Source: Holophagaceae bacterium (lineage in GTDB: Bacteria; Acidobacteriota; Holophagae; Holophagales; Holophagaceae). From it: a DNA stretch of 64,000 nt. Under the pieces are notes generated by a model. That model searched no databases. It worked only from the letters and a program-made list of their open reading frames with translations, and was not told the origin of the DNA. The stretch covers positions 1,488,001 through 1,552,000 of the forward strand of contig JADKKO010000004.1 of NCBI GenBank assembly GCA_016720465.1. The letters run 5' to 3'. This document shows, piece after piece, positions 1 through 6,833 of this stretch. The translations under genes were made by a program, and so were the position numbers. How positions within the stretch are numbered: the stretch's first letter is position 1; each line of letters opens with the position of its first letter.

Positions 1-33
1 CACAGTCGGGCCGGTTAACTTTGTTCGTTAGGT
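1..33 (+). repeat. attC site 0 (right half only)
   Basis: The window opens inside an attC. The conserved right arm and the R' box GTTAGGT at 27-33 are present, so at least one more cassette lies to the left. Confidence 0.9.
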
Positions 34-54
34 CGCCTCAACCTGGAGTTCTTT

Positions 55-357
55 ATGCCTGCAACCTGGAAATTTGTCTTGAGCATTTCCGGGGTGATGA
101 CCATTCTCTCGGGGATCGCAAGCTTGGTTATGTTGGTCCATGGGAATAAAGGCGACAGTTTGGCCGATACCCTGTTCCTCATTGTTGTCCTTGGCTACAT
201 CCTTTGGCTTGTGGTTGCCCTGATGGCAGCCGTCAAGTTCAATCTGGTCAAATGGCCGGTTTGGCTATTCCTTATCCATCCCGTCGTTTCTGCAATTACA
301 TTTTTCTCGGTTAATTGGACTTCGATCTTTCCACCAAAGTCCATCAGCGCGAAATAA
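55..357 (+). CDS. Cassette 1: small integral membrane protein
   Basis: A 100-residue protein with about three hydrophobic segments (roughly residues 6-28, 38-60 and 68-88), so it is probably an inner-membrane protein. I do not recognise the family. The ATG at 55 has its own ribosome binding site (GGAG at 45-48, six bases upstream). The gene is alone in its cassette, like the others, and would depend on a promoter in the leader or an upstream cassette. No catalytic motif is seen. Small membrane proteins of unknown role are frequent integron cargo. Confidence 0.72.
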   Translation: MPATWKFVLSISGVMTILSGIASLVMLVHGNKGDSLADTLFLIVVLGYILWLVVALMAAVKFNLVKWPVWLFLIHPVVSAITFFSVNWTSIFPPKSISAK

Positions 358-379
358 TCAATGATCACTCATCCCGTCG

Positions 380-478
380 GCCTAACCTCTCGTTCAACCC
401 GGACCCAACCGTGGGTTGCTGCTGTCATGATTTAAACAGTCGGCTCACGGTCGGGCCGGTTAACTTTGTTCGTTAGGC
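380..478 (+). repeat. attC site 1
   Basis: 99-bp site with R'' GCCTAAC at 380-386 and R' GTTAGGC at 472-478. The central part contains the GGGTTGCTGC and CTTTAAAC-like blocks common to most sites here. Confidence 0.93.
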
Positions 479-485
479 CTCCTCG

Positions 486-737
486 ATGCGTTGGCGATTT
501 TGGCTCCTCTGGCTAGCAGGTAACACGCTCTGGCTCTTCGGAGTCCCAATCCTCTTTGGATTCTTGGTCCACCATCAAGTCCAATCCGAATACGCGTCCG
601 GTGCTCGCGTTTCCACTGATGGCGATTCGATTGGAATCCCGATTGCTGGCTTCATATTTCTCAATACGATCTTCACCTTTGCCGTCAACCTTATCTGGGG
701 TGCCTATGCCCTCTTCAAAAAATGGCGATCGGCCTAA
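486..737 (+). CDS. Cassette 2: two-helix membrane protein
   Basis: An 83-residue protein with hydrophobic segments near residues 5-27 and 52-76, separated by a polar loop. It ends in a basic tail (KKWRSA). The family is not recognised. The start ATG lies 8 bases after the AGG of the preceding R' box, so the attC core may act as the ribosome binding site. The stop codon TAA (735-737) is the TAA inside the next R'' box, making this a minimal cassette bounded on both sides by attC signals. Confidence 0.72.
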   Translation: MRWRFWLLWLAGNTLWLFGVPILFGFLVHHQVQSEYASGARVSTDGDSIGIPIAGFIFLNTIFTFAVNLIWGAYALFKKWRSA

Positions 738-830
738 CCTCTCGTTCAACCCGGACCCAACCGTGGGTTGCTGCCATCATGCTTTAAACCTTCGGCTCAC
801 GGTCGGGCCGGTTAACTTTGTTCGTTAGGC
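732..830 (+). repeat. attC site 2
   Basis: 99 bp, R'' GCCTAAC 732-738 and R' GTTAGGC 824-830. Its R'' supplies the stop codon of cassette 2. Confidence 0.93.
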
Positions 831-854
831 TGCACCCGGATAACTGAGGAAATA

Positions 855-1097
855 ATGAATTCATCCAACGGTTCAACGCTGCTCATCGCAACCTCGGTCA
901 TCGTCGGGATTCCAGTTCTTTTTGGCTGGCTTGCTCTCATTGTCCAGTGCGCAAATGCCGAATTCAAAACCGACGGGGACAAAGTTGCTTGGACTTTGAT
1001 ACTCCTGTTTCTTGGGCCGCTCGGAGCATTGCTATATCTCGTTGGTGGCCGCACACGCCAAGATGCGTCACGCGCCAAGGATAAATGGGTTGTGTAG
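855..1097 (+). CDS. Cassette 3: PLDc_N-like small membrane protein
   Basis: An 80-residue protein with two hydrophobic segments (about residues 8-32 and 45-65). The second contains a pattern (LFLGPLGALLYLVGGR) typical of the phospholipase D nuclease N-terminal (PLDc_N) domain, which occurs as free-standing small membrane proteins of unknown role. GAGGA at 846-850 could be the ribosome binding site of the ATG at 855. There is no phospholipase catalytic (HKD) motif, so an enzymatic role is not implied. Family assignment is by eye. Confidence 0.75.
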   Translation: MNSSNGSTLLIATSVIVGIPVLFGWLALIVQCANAEFKTDGDKVAWTLILLFLGPLGALLYLVGGRTRQDASRAKDKWVV

Positions 1098-1100
1098 CCT

Positions 1101-1199
1101 GCCTAACCTCTCGTTCAACCCGGACCCAACCGTGCGCGACAACTGTCATGCTTTAAACATTCGGCTCTCGGTTGGGCCGGTTAACTTTGTTCGTTAGGC
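1101..1199 (+). repeat. attC site 3
   Basis: 99 bp, R'' GCCTAAC 1101-1107, R' GTTAGGC 1193-1199. It has a GTGCGCGACAACTG variant in the central loop, shared in part with sites 16, 22 and 24. Confidence 0.92.
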
Positions 1200-1229
1200 T
1201 GCAAGCGGGCGGATCTCTGGCAATACGAT

Positions 1230-1439
1230 TCATGCGGTTGGTAACGTCCAAATTTCAAAAGCTGCTCCTTTGATCTTTCCAATTTCGGCGGTCACGTCAG
1301 GGCCAACATCGTCCGGCGTCTCACTGGCATCGGTCGTCAGTTGGTATTTTGGTCGTATCATGTGGGCACGATCTTCATTTAAGTCGGCCATCATTCGTTC
1401 TCCCGCAGTCGCGTCAAAAATTTCAGCGAGTCGGTACAT
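1230..1439 (-). CDS. Cassette 4: reverse-strand hypothetical protein (MYRLAEIF family)
   Basis: A 69-residue hydrophilic protein read against the array direction. It starts MYRLAEIFDATAGERMM and carries a core (MIRPKYQL, then TDASETP) that recurs in five other places in this array. I do not recognise the family. A gene on the opposite strand would need its own promoter, and none is obvious. No forward ORF explains this cassette better. The core is conserved in frame among copies although the C-termini differ by frameshifts, so coding status is likely but not certain. Confidence 0.45.
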   Translation of the reverse strand: MYRLAEIFDATAGERMMADLNEDRAHMIRPKYQLTTDASETPDDVGPDVTAEIGKIKGAAFEIWTLPTA

Positions 1440-1463
1440 GTCGCAAAACCAGTCCAGTACTCA

Positions 1464-1586
1464 GCCTAACCTCTCGTTCAACCGGACCCAACCGTGGGTT
1501 GCTGCTAGCTCCTTCGGGCATTCGGATATCTCGTCTCCACTCAACACCCGGCTCACGGTCGGGTCGGTTAACTTTGTTCGTTAGGC
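1464..1586 (+). repeat. attC site 4 (long type)
   Basis: 123 bp, R'' GCCTAAC 1464-1470, R' GTTAGGC 1580-1586. It has the long central loop with a GCATTCGGATATC block that also marks sites 5, 10 and 15. Confidence 0.92.
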
Positions 1587-1599
1587 TGCATGCATTCAG

Positions 1600-1825
1600 C
1601 TCTTTCAAAATTCGTGTGGGATTGGTTGCGATTCGATTTCTGCGGGGTGCTTCTCTCGTCGGTCAGTTTAGGTTTCGCGTTAGGGCCAAATGTTTTGCGG
1701 CGTCTCACTGGCATCGGTCGTCAGTTGGTACTTTGGCCGTATCATGGTTGCAGGGTCAGCATTCAAACCTCGCGCCATCACTCGTTCTCCAACGGTCGCG
1801 CAAAAAATTCAGCGAGTCGGTACAT
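1600..1825 (-). pseudogene. Cassette 5: broken copy of the MYRLAEIF family
   Basis: Read on the minus strand from the ATG at 1825, the sequence begins MYRLAEFFARPLENE and then hits TGA, because one base is missing relative to the intact copy in cassette 4. The downstream core (MIRPKYQLTTDASETP) is still readable from a second ATG that overlaps that TGA. The same break is present in cassette 14, so the two share a broken ancestor or the TGATG arrangement is used for re-initiation. No forward gene is convincing. Confidence 0.5.
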
Positions 1826-1848
1826 GAATCAAACAAGCCCAGTTCTCG

Positions 1849-1972
1849 GCCTAACCTCTCGTTCAACCCGGACCCAACCGTGGGTTGCTGCAAGCTCCTC
1901 CGGGCATTCGGATATCGCGTCTCCACTCAACACCAGGCTCACGGTCGGGCCGGTTAACTTTGTTCGTTAGGC
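1849..1972 (+). repeat. attC site 5 (long type)
   Basis: 124 bp, R'' GCCTAAC 1849-1855, R' GTTAGGC 1966-1972, with the long central loop. Confidence 0.92.
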
Positions 1973-2019
1973 TGCACGCGGGTGGTTCTCTGGCAAAGCG
2001 TTTCGGGCTGTTGGTAGCG

Positions 2020-2211
2020 TCAAAAGTTCAAAAACTGCTCCTTTGATCTTTCTGATTCGGCGGCCACATCGGGGCCAATGTTTCGTGGCGTCTCACTGGC
2101 ATCGGTCGGCAGTTGGTAATTTGGTCGTATCATGTGGGCACGATCTTCCTTCAAATCGGCCATCCTTCGTTCTCCCGCCGTCGCAGCAAAAATTTCAGCG
2201 AGTCGGTACAT
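2020..2211 (-). CDS. Cassette 6: reverse-strand hypothetical protein (MYRLAEIF family)
   Basis: A 63-residue copy of the family seen in cassettes 4 and 13. I chose the ATG at 2211 because the alignment with the other copies begins there; the longer reading to 2304 runs through attC sequence. The core MIRPNYQLPTDASETP is kept. Relative to cassette 4 a one-base difference near the 3' end changes the frame and shortens the C-terminus. Function is unknown. Confidence 0.45.
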   Translation of the reverse strand: MYRLAEIFAATAGERRMADLKEDRAHMIRPNYQLPTDASETPRNIGPDVAAESERSKEQFLNF

Positions 2212-2235
2212 GTCGCAAAACCAGTCCTGTGCTTG

Positions 2236-2334
2236 GCCTAACCTCTCGTTCAACTCGGACCCAACCGTGGGTTGCTGCCACCATGCTTTAAACAGTCGGC
2301 TCACGGTCGGGCCGGTTAACTTTGTTCGTTAGGC
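2236..2334 (+). repeat. attC site 6
   Basis: 99 bp, R'' GCCTAAC 2236-2242, R' GTTAGGC 2328-2334. Confidence 0.93.
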
Positions 2335-2338
2335 CTCC

Positions 2339-2671
2339 ATGTCTATTTCGCTTCGATCCTCTTCACTGGTCCTCGGGCTGATTTCGATTGCCGTACCCAC
2401 ATTCTTGGTAATTCGGACAAATCACTTTTCGGTGCAAACAGCATCAACAAACGGAGGGCTGGTTTGCGGAATGCCAATGCTGGCCGCCATCGTTTTCGGC
2501 ACCACCTTCCTTGGCGTGTTTTCTCTGATGTCATTTCTTCTTGGAGTTCTGGCATTCCGTCGTTTGCCGATTCCTCGGTCAAAACATCGGCAAGTCGAAC
2601 TCATCATTCTCGGGCTGCCCGTGGCTCTGGCCATACTTTTCTCAATCTCCCTATTTATTGTTCCGGCCTAA
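2339..2671 (+). CDS. Cassette 7: three-helix membrane protein
   Basis: A 110-residue protein with hydrophobic segments near residues 8-25, 42-72 (probably one long or two short helices) and 88-108, joined by a basic loop (RRLPIPRSKHRQ). It resembles the DUF4190-like small membrane proteins in layout, but I cannot assign it firmly. The ATG lies 5 bases after the R' box AGG, and the stop TAA (2669-2671) is contributed by the next R'' box. No other ribosome binding site is present. Confidence 0.72.
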   Translation: MSISLRSSSLVLGLISIAVPTFLVIRTNHFSVQTASTNGGLVCGMPMLAAIVFGTTFLGVFSLMSFLLGVLAFRRLPIPRSKHRQVELIILGLPVALAILFSISLFIVPA

Positions 2672-2764
2672 CCTCTCGTTCAACCCGGACCCAACCGTGG
2701 GTTGCTGTCACCATGCTTTAAACAGTCGGCTCACGGTCGGGCCGGTTAACTTTGTTCGTTAGGC
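2666..2764 (+). repeat. attC site 7
   Basis: 99 bp, R'' GCCTAAC 2666-2672 (provides the cassette 7 stop), R' GTTAGGC 2758-2764. Confidence 0.93.
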
Positions 2765-2782
2765 TTCTCCCCCGAGGCATAG

Positions 2783-3328
2783 ATGCAAGACATCCCAAAC
2801 AAGAATGAACAAATATTTGTGAGCACTTTACTCTCAGATATAAACGGGAAAACATCCTCCATTCTGGACGCTTTCTCTGGCTGGCTTGTTGCAGGGTTTG
2901 GAGCGGCTTCAGTGGTGCTTGTAAGTCAATACGAATCAATCGCCAAACACTTAGGCGTAGAAGCAATCCACCAATTTCTAATCCTTTTTCTTTGCTCACT
3001 TGCCATTGGGGTAATAGAAAAATACTTATTTGTTGGAATTACATCAAATTCTCAGGGCTTTGCAGTTGGATTTGACTTGGGCGAAAAAGCAAAGGCGAAG
3101 TCAATCACCTTAGACTTCGAGATCATCAACGCTGAGGTGTCGAAATCAGTCCTTCCTCCAATGCGCTGGCTTGTGACTAACAGCATTTCAAAGGTAACGA
3201 ACGGTGATCTGATTTCGAGCACGCGTAGTTTTACTCGACTGCTCCAAATACAAGGCTTCCTCGCCCTAGCGCAAGCTCTGCTCATCATGGTTGCAATTTT
3301 TAAAATCGCCTTTGGCTTCCATGCCTAA
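2783..3328 (+). CDS. Cassette 8: membrane protein of unknown function
   Basis: A 181-residue protein with hydrophobic segments near residues 32-50, 64-88 and 152-178, and a polar central domain of about 60 residues. Its codon usage is AT-rich compared with the chromosome, which suggests transfer. It has its own GAGG (2774-2777) five bases before the ATG. The stop TAA (3326-3328) lies in the following R'' box. The family is not recognised and no enzymatic motif is seen. Confidence 0.75.
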   Translation: MQDIPNKNEQIFVSTLLSDINGKTSSILDAFSGWLVAGFGAASVVLVSQYESIAKHLGVEAIHQFLILFLCSLAIGVIEKYLFVGITSNSQGFAVGFDLGEKAKAKSITLDFEIINAEVSKSVLPPMRWLVTNSISKVTNGDLISSTRSFTRLLQIQGFLALAQALLIMVAIFKIAFGFHA

Positions 3329-3421
3329 CCTCTCGTTCAACCCGGACCCAACCGTGGGTTGCTGCCATCATGTTTTAAACCTTCGGCTCACGGTCGGGCC
3401 GGTTAACTTTGTTCGTTAGGT
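3323..3421 (+). repeat. attC site 8
   Basis: 99 bp, R'' GCCTAAC 3323-3329 (supplies a stop codon), R' GTTAGGT 3415-3421. Confidence 0.93.
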
Positions 3422-3426
3422 CGCCA

Positions 3427-3684
3427 ATGTTCGAACTCCTCACTTTCATCGTAATGATGACCCTGATGATACTGGGTTCGGTTCTTACGCATCGAGCAAG
3501 GAGAGACCCTGGGCTTTACAAGGTGGTGAAAATCTATGAATACACATTCTGTATGGCCGCTCTCTTGGTGGGCTGGCTGCTGTCTGTCGTGTTCAGCAAA
3601 TCTTATGTAGGGCTAATGTTGCTGCTAGTCGGGTGCTTGGGTTTATATGACCTATACTTCAAGCAACAACAGCCCGCGGCCTAA
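3427..3684 (+). CDS. Cassette 9: small membrane protein
   Basis: An 85-residue protein with three hydrophobic stretches (about residues 3-20, 38-54 and 58-76) and a short Gln/Ala tail. I set the start at ATG 3427, six bases after the R' AGG; an in-frame ATG at 3409 would lie inside the attC and is unlikely. The TAA stop is in the next R'' box. The family is not recognised. Confidence 0.7.
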   Translation: MFELLTFIVMMTLMILGSVLTHRARRDPGLYKVVKIYEYTFCMAALLVGWLLSVVFSKSYVGLMLLLVGCLGLYDLYFKQQQPAA

Positions 3685-3777
3685 CCTCTCGTTCAACCCG
3701 GGCCCAACCGTGGGTTGCTGCCATCATGCTTTAAACATTCGGCTCACGGTCGGGCCGGTTAACTTTGTTCGTTAGGC
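3679..3777 (+). repeat. attC site 9
   Basis: 99 bp, R'' GCCTAAC 3679-3685 (supplies a stop codon), R' GTTAGGC 3771-3777. Confidence 0.93.
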
Positions 3778-3784
3778 GTCCTTC

Positions 3785-4291
3785 ATGAACTCCCCCACAG
3801 CACTCCACCAACTCGGCCTTTTCATTTTTTCGTTTCAGCACGTTGAGAACCGGTTGAAAAACCTGATCGCCCTCATTGCTGGTGATGATGAGGAAGCAAC
3901 GCAGATATTGATTAATTACATGGAATACAATCAACTTATAAAGACTATTGATGTTCTATTTGCAAGATATATCAATATTCATAAAGATGCAGAGAAGTCA
4001 GTGAAAGATGAATTCCATAATTTAATGGTAGATCTTGGAAAGCTCGGAGAGCGTAGAAATGAATTAGTACATTCTCACTACTTTCGGTGGATCGATATCG
4101 AAGGGCGCGAAGGATTGCTGCGCCAGAACTCGAAGCTTTCCAGGAAAGCTGGCATCAGTGAGGAGACTGAGGAAGAACTTCAACCAAATGCGTTCGACAA
4201 CGATCTCAAAAAACTAGAGAACGCTGATGCGCACATTGAGTCATTTCGCCTGCAAGTTATCGACTGTCTCTACCCTGTAGATCGCGCCTAG
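3785..4291 (+). CDS. Cassette 10: HEPN-domain protein, candidate ribonuclease or toxin
   Basis: A 168-residue, mostly alpha-helical soluble protein. Around residues 102-107 it carries RNELVH, which fits the HEPN RNase signature Rx4-6H with a polar residue after the arginine. An upstream helix (FQHVENRLKNLIALI) also looks like the first HEPN helix. Many HEPN proteins cleave RNA in toxin-antitoxin, abortive infection or CRISPR systems, so a defence role is possible but is inference. No nucleotidyltransferase (MNT) antitoxin is in the same cassette. The ATG lies 8 bases after the R' AGG. The gene is clearly AT-rich. Its stop TAG falls inside CGCCTAGGC, which may be a scar of a lost attC. Confidence 0.68.
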   Translation: MNSPTALHQLGLFIFSFQHVENRLKNLIALIAGDDEEATQILINYMEYNQLIKTIDVLFARYINIHKDAEKSVKDEFHNLMVDLGKLGERRNELVHSHYFRWIDIEGREGLLRQNSKLSRKAGISEETEEELQPNAFDNDLKKLENADAHIESFRLQVIDCLYPVDRA

Positions 4292-4376
4292 GCACGGGGC
4301 AGGGTTTCTGACATCGTTTCGTCAAGCTCGAACGGTATGCTCGTTCAATGGTTCAAAAACAAATGCCCCCATCTCT
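4287..4376 (+). repeat. 90-bp cassette tail, copy A
   Basis: Non-coding stretch between the cassette 10 ORF and its attC. It is almost identical (one mismatch seen, at the G/T in AACGGTATG) to 6616-6705 in cassette 15. It starts at CCTAGGC, which looks like the two ends of an attC joined together. Confidence 0.85.
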
Positions 4377-4499
4377 GCCTAACCTCTCGTTCAACCGGAC
4401 CCAACCGTGGATTGCTGCAAGCTCCTCCGGGCATTCGGATATCTCGTCTCCACTCAACATCCGGCTCACGGTTGGGTCGGTTAACTTTGTTCGTTAGGC
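4377..4499 (+). repeat. attC site 10 (long type)
   Basis: 123 bp, R'' GCCTAAC 4377-4383, R' GTTAGGC 4493-4499. Confidence 0.92.
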
Positions 4500-4521
4500 C
4501 GCATCGCAATTCTGGGTGTTT

Positions 4522-4860
4522 ATGACTGCAAAGAAACCAAACGCTTTTCTGGGTCGGTGGCGCATCACTGAGATGGAAGAATGGGACCAGGATTATGTGG
4601 ACCTCGTCGTTCCAGGTTTCATCGAGTTTGATGCGGATGGCTCTGGAGAGTTTCAATTCGGTACGGTTCATGGTTTTTTAGATTGCCGGCTCGAAACCTA
4701 TAACGGAAAGAAGCGAATGGAGTTTTCATGGCAGGGTGAAAACGACTCCGATCCTGGTTTCGGTCGTGGATGGGCCGCCCTTGAGAGCGGCGAGATGATT
4801 GGTCATCTTTTCATCCACATGAGTGATGATTCCGAGTTCTTGGCGATAAGAAACAAATGA
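4522..4860 (+). CDS. Cassette 11: conserved hypothetical protein (FLGRWRITEMEEWD family), copy 1
   Basis: A 112-residue acidic soluble protein starting MTAKKPNAFLGRWRITEMEE. It resembles a conserved hypothetical family that I recall as widespread in bacteria; its function is unknown. I chose ATG 4522; a GTG at 4516 is also in frame. The predicted fold is rich in beta strands, judged by alternating residues. The whole ORF is repeated in cassette 17 with a single silent difference, so this cassette was duplicated recently. Confidence 0.75.
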   Translation: MTAKKPNAFLGRWRITEMEEWDQDYVDLVVPGFIEFDADGSGEFQFGTVHGFLDCRLETYNGKKRMEFSWQGENDSDPGFGRGWAALESGEMIGHLFIHMSDDSEFLAIRNK

Positions 4861-4882
4861 TTCCTGTGCGTGAACCCATGCG

Positions 4883-4981
4883 GTCTAACCTCTCGTTCAA
4901 CCCGGACCCAACCGTGGGTTGCTGCCATCATGCTTTAAACCTTCGGCTCACGGTCGGGCCGGTTAACTTTGTTCGTTAGGC
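4883..4981 (+). repeat. attC site 11
   Basis: 99 bp, R'' GTCTAAC 4883-4889 (variant shared only with site 17), R' GTTAGGC 4975-4981. Confidence 0.93.
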
Positions 4982-4988
4982 ATCGTCC

Positions 4989-5360
4989 ATGATCAGCATT
5001 GGCAGAGATGGTTTCGTTCTCCTCGCACTCCTTGCGGCTGTGATAGCTGTCTTTGTCGCTTTCGCTCTCGACTCTTCCAGGTCACAACGTGAACTGAAGC
5101 ATTTTGGGAAACCAGATTTTCCCCCAATGAGAGCTGGAATCTTGAATTTGATCCCCGGTTTAGGCTTATGGAGATTAGGCTCACCATCCAAAGCCATCGC
5201 ATGGAACATTGGCACATCATTCGTGGCAATTCTTTTGGCCATATTTTGGCCCAAGTGGTCCATAAACAATCGAATTCAACTAATCCTCACTGTCTGTCTT
5301 GTGTCTGCACTCACCGCTGAACGCACTGCTACCGAAATGTGGAAAAACCCCAAAAAATGA
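4989..5360 (+). CDS. Cassette 12: membrane protein with TM2-like segment
   Basis: A 123-residue protein. An N-terminal helix spans about residues 8-27. A central segment (MRAGILNLIPGLGLWRLG, residues 47-64) recalls the PGLG turn of TM2-type membrane domains, and further hydrophobic stretches follow near 76-88 and 96-110. The ATG lies 8 bases after the R' AGG. It ends in a basic tail, NPKK. Function is unknown, and the TM2 likeness is by eye only. Confidence 0.7.
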   Translation: MISIGRDGFVLLALLAAVIAVFVAFALDSSRSQRELKHFGKPDFPPMRAGILNLIPGLGLWRLGSPSKAIAWNIGTSFVAILLAIFWPKWSINNRIQLILTVCLVSALTAERTATEMWKNPKK

Positions 5361-5373
5361 AATCCATCTGCCT

Positions 5374-5472
5374 GCCTAACCTCTCGTTCAACCCGGACCC
5401 AACCGTGGGTTGCTGCCTTCATGCTTTAAACAGTCGGCTCACGGTCGGGCCGGTTAACTTTGTTCGTTAGGC
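5374..5472 (+). repeat. attC site 12
   Basis: 99 bp, R'' GCCTAAC 5374-5380, R' GTTAGGC 5466-5472. Confidence 0.93.
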
Positions 5473-5489
5473 TGCACGCGGGCGGTTCT

Positions 5490-5700
5490 CTGGCAAGGCA
5501 GTTCGGGCGGTTGGTATCGACCAATATTGAAAAGCTGCTCCTTTGATCTTTCTAATTTCGGCGGTCACGTCAGGGCCAATGTTTTGCGGCGTCGCGCTGG
5601 CATCATTCGGCAGTTGGTATTTTGGCGGGGACACGGGGCAGGGGCTTCATTCACACCGGCCATCATTCGTTCTCCCGCCTTCGCTCAAACAATTCAGCGG
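5490..5700 (-). pseudogene. Cassette 13: degenerate extra copy of the MYRLAEIF family
   Basis: The left half of cassette 13 carries a second, frame-disrupted copy of the family (minus strand). The fragments PKYQLPNDASATPQNIGP and KIKGAAFQYW can be read but not in one open frame from a start. The insertion of CACGGGGCAGGGG near 5632 replaces part of the core. Together with the intact copy to its right, this is a head-to-tail duplication inside one cassette with no attC between them. Confidence 0.5.
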
Positions 5701-5898
5701 TAACGTCAAATATTCACAACCAATCCCCTTTGATCTTTCACATTCAGCAGCCACGTCGGGGCCAACATCTTGCGGCGTCTCACTGGCATCGGTCGGCAGT
5801 TGGTATTTTGGCCGTATCATGTGGGCACGACCTTCTTTCAAATCGGCCATCATTCGTGCTCCCGCAGTCGCGTCAAAAATTTCAGCGAGTCGGTACAT
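5647..5898 (-). CDS. Cassette 13: reverse-strand hypothetical protein (MYRLAEIF family)
   Basis: An 83-residue reading beginning MYRLAEIFDATAGARMMADL with the core MIRPKYQLPTDASETPQDV. Its last part runs into the degenerate neighbouring copy (LPLNCLSEGG and beyond), so the natural C-terminus is uncertain. Function unknown; it is one of three copies with an open N-terminal half. Confidence 0.42.
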   Translation of the reverse strand: MYRLAEIFDATAGARMMADLKEGRAHMIRPKYQLPTDASETPQDVGPDVAAECERSKGIGCEYLTLPLNCLSEGGRTNDGRCE

Positions 5899-5922
5899 GT
5901 CGCAAAACCAGTCCAGTACTCA

Positions 5923-6021
5923 GCCTAACCTCTCGTTCAACTCGGACCCAACCGTGGGTTGCTGCCATCATGCTTTAAACCTTCGGCTCACGGTCGGGCC
6001 GGTTAACTTTGTTCGTTAGGC
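5923..6021 (+). repeat. attC site 13
   Basis: 99 bp, R'' GCCTAAC 5923-5929, R' GTTAGGC 6015-6021. Confidence 0.93.
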
Positions 6022-6029
6022 TGTACGCA

Positions 6030-6258
6030 ATCTGCTCTTTCTAAACTGGCGTTGGGTTGGTTCGACTCGGTTCCTGAGGGCGTCTCCTTCGCTGATCAGT
6101 TTAGGTTTCGCGTCGGGGCCAAATGTCTTGCTGCGTCTCACTGGCATCGGTCGTCAGTTGGTACTTCGGTCGTATCATGGTTGCAGAGTCAGCAATCCAT
6201 CCTCCCGCCATCACTTGTTCTCCCTCGGTCGCGCAAAAATTGCCGCAGGTCGGTACAT
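6030..6258 (-). pseudogene. Cassette 14: broken copy of the MYRLAEIF family
   Basis: On the minus strand from the ATG at 6258 it reads MYRPAAIFARPRENK and then TGA, the same break as in cassette 5. A second ATG overlapping the TGA opens a frame with MIRPKYQLTTDASETQQD. It is therefore a sister of cassette 5 rather than an independent loss. No forward gene is convincing in this cassette. Confidence 0.48.
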
Positions 6259-6282
6259 GAATCAACGCAAGCCCAGTTCACG

Positions 6283-6381
6283 GCCTAACCTCTCGTTCAA
6301 CCCGGACCCAACCGTGGGTTGCTGCCATCATGCTTTAAACCTTCGGCTCACGGTCGGGCCGGTTAACTTTGTTCGTTAGGC
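6283..6381 (+). repeat. attC site 14
   Basis: 99 bp, R'' GCCTAAC 6283-6289, R' GTTAGGC 6375-6381. Confidence 0.93.
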
Positions 6382-6440
6382 GCCAGCCATCTGGGTCTTT
6401 GTCAAGTTTGGTACATGTTCCGATCCCCGGGTTCGATGGC

Positions 6441-6605
6441 TCAACTACGGTCATTCGGTCGTCGCAAAGCGGAGCATTGTTCTCCTGGCCATACCTGGTC
6501 ATTGGGCCCGCCACAGTACACGGTTCCGACTTCCGCGGTTCCGCTAGGCCCCGATTGGTCCGTTCCGCTCGGAAGCAGGGGATCATTCTTCCGTTCATCG
6601 CCCAT
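6441..6605 (-). CDS. Cassette 15: possible small reverse-strand protein
   Basis: The best candidate I can find in a cassette without a convincing gene: 54 residues starting MGDERKNDPLLPSGTDQSG, hydrophilic, with two cysteines flanking GGPNDQVWPGEQ. Overlapping forward frames are longer but have implausible composition (many Ser/Arg/Pro) or run into attC. The cassette (6376-6706) may simply be non-coding; its last 90 bp are the tail shared with cassette 10. Confidence 0.2.
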   Translation of the reverse strand: MGDERKNDPLLPSGTDQSGPSGTAEVGTVYCGGPNDQVWPGEQCSALRRPNDRS

Positions 6606-6615
6606 CGCGTCGGCT

Positions 6616-6705
6616 CCTAGGCACGGGGCAGGGTTTCTGACATCGTTTCGTCAAGCTCGAACGGTATTCTCGTTCAATGGTTCAAAAACAAATGCCCCCA
6701 TCTCT
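6616..6705 (+). repeat. 90-bp cassette tail, copy B
   Basis: Nearly identical copy of 4287-4376, followed by the same long-type attC. It also begins at CCTAGGC. Confidence 0.85.
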
Positions 6706-6828
6706 GCCTAACCTCTCGTTCAACCGGACCCAACCGTGGGTTGCTGCAAGCTCCTATGGGCATTCGGATATCTCATCTCCACTCATCGTCCGGCTCACGG
6801 TTGGGTCGGTTAACTTTGTTCGTTAGGC
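6706..6828 (+). repeat. attC site 15 (long type)
   Basis: 123 bp, R'' GCCTAAC 6706-6712, R' GTTAGGC 6822-6828. Confidence 0.92.
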
Positions 6829-6833
6829 CTCTC

